This document shows, piece by piece, positions 5,773 through 6,873 of a stretch of 6,873 nucleotides of DNA (position 1 is its first letter; every line of letters starts with the position of its first letter). The stretch is from Oscillospiraceae bacterium. Lineage in GTDB: Bacteria > Bacillota > Clostridia > Oscillospirales > Acutalibacteraceae. Under the pieces are notes generated by a model. The model was not told where the DNA came from. It ran no database searches and saw nothing but the letters and a program-made list of their open reading frames with translations. Where the stretch lies: contig WRDE01000109.1 of the NCBI GenBank assembly GCA_009783605.1, positions 1-6,873 of the forward strand, in the 5' to 3' direction. A program made the translations under genes and the position numbers.

Positions 5773-6774
5773 CTATTTTATCGGTATATAGACAGTCATA
5801 AACTCTTTTGAATCCTCTTTAAAAAACCTTGCCAGACACGAAGTGTTTTCATTATTGTTTAATATAAGCCCCTTTACGGTTTCTTTGTTATCCTGTATCC
5901 ATTTGCATAGATAATTCCATATGCGATTCAGCGAAAAAGTAAAAGGGTCTTCTATAACCACCATAGCATATCGGCCTTTTGGTATTTCGTTGTGTGAATA
6001 TGCGTTTTTTTCGCGGTCTATTCCGCATACGGCTTCATCGCTTAAATAAAACCACAGTCCGTCTTTTTCACCCATTGGAACAAGATTGTATAACCCTGTA
6101 TATTTATCAAGGCGCCCGGCTTTTTTCACATGATTGCTTACTTCAAACACGTCAATATCTAAATAACTATCGTCCAACGTTATCAAACGCACCTCTCCGC
6201 ATCTCTTAAGATTTCCCTCGGTATATCCTGAGCCTTTGATGTCTTTAGCGTTCTGCACCATATGCTTCGCCTGCATATCAATAAGCCGTTTTATCTCTGC
6301 CATATCATCTTCATCACAATTTTCAAAGGAAACCCAGGGATAGGGGCAGGTTATTATTAAGCGGTTATTCACCCAAAAATACTGATGCCACGGACAAATA
6401 TTGTTCCCGCCATAACTTCGGCAGGATTTATTCACTGCACAGATTGCCTGCCTTAATATATTATTTTTTATTTTGTCGGAAAATTCATGCTGTCTTATCA
6501 AAAATTCATGCGTCATGGACGACATCAAGCAAATTTGTATCGACAGTTTACCTTTTCTGGAATATACACTACACATGGCTTTGCCGGTTTTTGGTTTCCT
6601 GCGGTAATGTATTCTCCATTCATCTTCTGATTTATCCAATGGTTTTATATCGAAAGGCTTGTACTCCGGATAATGAACCGCGATATGTTCATTTATTGCC
6701 GTCAAAATAATCTGCCCTGTTTTATCCAGGGTATTCAGAAAATCGCCGTATACATATTCCCGCATATCATTCAT
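5773..6774 (-). CDS. GyrI-like ligand-binding domain protein with Cys-rich N-terminal half
   Basis: The 333-residue product has two parts. The C-terminal part (about 195-333) resembles GyrI-like/AraC effector-binding domains: a VFEVSNHV strand, IPKGRYAMVVIED (264-276), the helix NRIWNYLCKWIQDN (283-296) and the family-type end EFMTVYIPIK. Such domains bind small hydrophobic ligands. The N-terminal half (about 1-180) is less clear, loosely like DUF3788/DUF1801-type folds (residues 20-90), followed by Cys112, Cys118, Cys127 with His130, Cys143 and Cys153, which could bind metal. No helix-turn-helix or membrane segment is visible, so it is probably a soluble stand-alone sensor or binding protein. 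I chose ATG at 6774; ATG at 6765 is equally possible, and a longer frame from 6852 adds a basic segment that is unlike the family. The gene is AT-rich compared with pfk and the operon, which suggests transfer. Confidence 0.7.
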   Translation of the reverse strand: MNDMREYVYGDFLNTLDKTGQIILTAINEHIAVHYPEYKPFDIKPLDKSEDEWRIHYRRKPKTGKAMCSVYSRKGKLSIQICLMSSMTHEFLIRQHEFSDKIKNNILRQAICAVNKSCRSYGGNNICPWHQYFWVNNRLIITCPYPWVSFENCDEDDMAEIKRLIDMQAKHMVQNAKDIKGSGYTEGNLKRCGEVRLITLDDSYLDIDVFEVSNHVKKAGRLDKYTGLYNLVPMGEKDGLWFYLSDEAVCGIDREKNAYSHNEIPKGRYAMVVIEDPFTFSLNRIWNYLCKWIQDNKETVKGLILNNNENTSCLARFFKEDSKEFMTVYIPIK

Positions 6775-6793
6775 CGCTCCCGTCTCATTCCAA

Positions 6794-6822
6794 AATAAAG
6801 AAAATATGAATTTTCTACGCAA
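6794..6822 (-). promoter_or_regulatory. Weak candidate promoter of the GyrI-like gene
   Basis: On the reverse strand TTGCGT (6822-6817) and TTTATT (6799-6794) are 17 bases apart in an AT-rich stretch. This would give a leader of only about a dozen bases before ATG at 6774. Both hexamers are poor matches. GGGAG at about 6777-6781 is the only purine-rich ribosome site nearby. Confidence 0.25.
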
Positions 6823-6840
6823 CCGAACGCCCAGCTTGCC

Positions 6841-6852
6841 ATGACGCGTCAT
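6841..6852. promoter_or_regulatory. 12-bp perfect palindrome upstream of the GyrI-like gene
   Basis: ATGACGCGTCAT equals its own reverse complement. It lies 67-78 bases before the chosen start of the GyrI-like gene, just upstream of the weak promoter candidate. The position fits an operator for a dimeric regulator, but no regulator is seen in the window and only one site is visible. Confidence 0.3.
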
Positions 6853-6873
6853 CCCAACAAATCCGCCGCCATA

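Noticed and set aside
6775..6852. 26-residue N-terminal extension of the GyrI-like protein
   Set aside because: The extension is basic and unlike the family, overlaps the palindrome and the AT-rich promoter-like stretch, and its ATG has no clear ribosome site. It cannot be fully excluded.

Overview
The window looks like chromosomal DNA of a Gram-positive anaerobe of class Clostridia, probably Oscillospiraceae/Ruminococcaceae. This is inferred from three things: the gene order cmk-plsC-ispH-rpsA, the fusion of IspH to a four-domain ribosomal protein S1, and strong AAGGAGG-type ribosome binding sites. The core genes are GC-rich. Two genes (the lipoprotein at 832-1686 and the far-right reverse-strand gene) are visibly AT-richer and look like accessory additions.

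Layout, left to right. Positions 2-4167 form one rightward operon: the 3' end of cmk (cytidylate kinase), plsC (1-acylglycerol-3-phosphate acyltransferase, overlapping cmk by 7 bases), an unrecognised lipoprotein gene, and a fused ispH-rpsA gene (last enzyme of the MEP isoprenoid pathway plus ribosomal protein S1). The operon ends at a strong intrinsic terminator (4187-4235). Positions 4236-4479 hold no gene but contain nested inverted repeats. A leftward 6-phosphofructokinase gene follows (5550 to 4480), preceded by a perfect Shine-Dalgarno and, further upstream, a 19-bp GC-rich tandem repeat (5620-5694). A second leftward gene (6774 to 5773) encodes a 333-residue protein with a Cys-rich N-terminal half and a GyrI-like C-terminal ligand-binding domain.

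The operon joins nucleotide metabolism, phospholipid synthesis, isoprenoid synthesis and translation, a known clostridial housekeeping grouping. The lipoprotein gene is the odd member and seems to have been inserted without breaking translation. The pfk gene supplies a glycolytic step and is transcribed towards the operon.

The most interesting non-gene structure is inside ispH. A run of three consecutive short hairpins (2564-2620) stays in frame and appears to add about 20 residues to the enzyme, which suggests a small palindromic element inserted into an essential gene. Other points are an internal ribosome binding site at the IspH/S1 junction, a near-identical 22-bp inverted repeat on both sides of pfk, and the tandem repeat in the probable pfk leader. 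I see no CRISPR array, tRNA, rRNA, transposase or defence system. No wholly new system can be demonstrated from this sequence.
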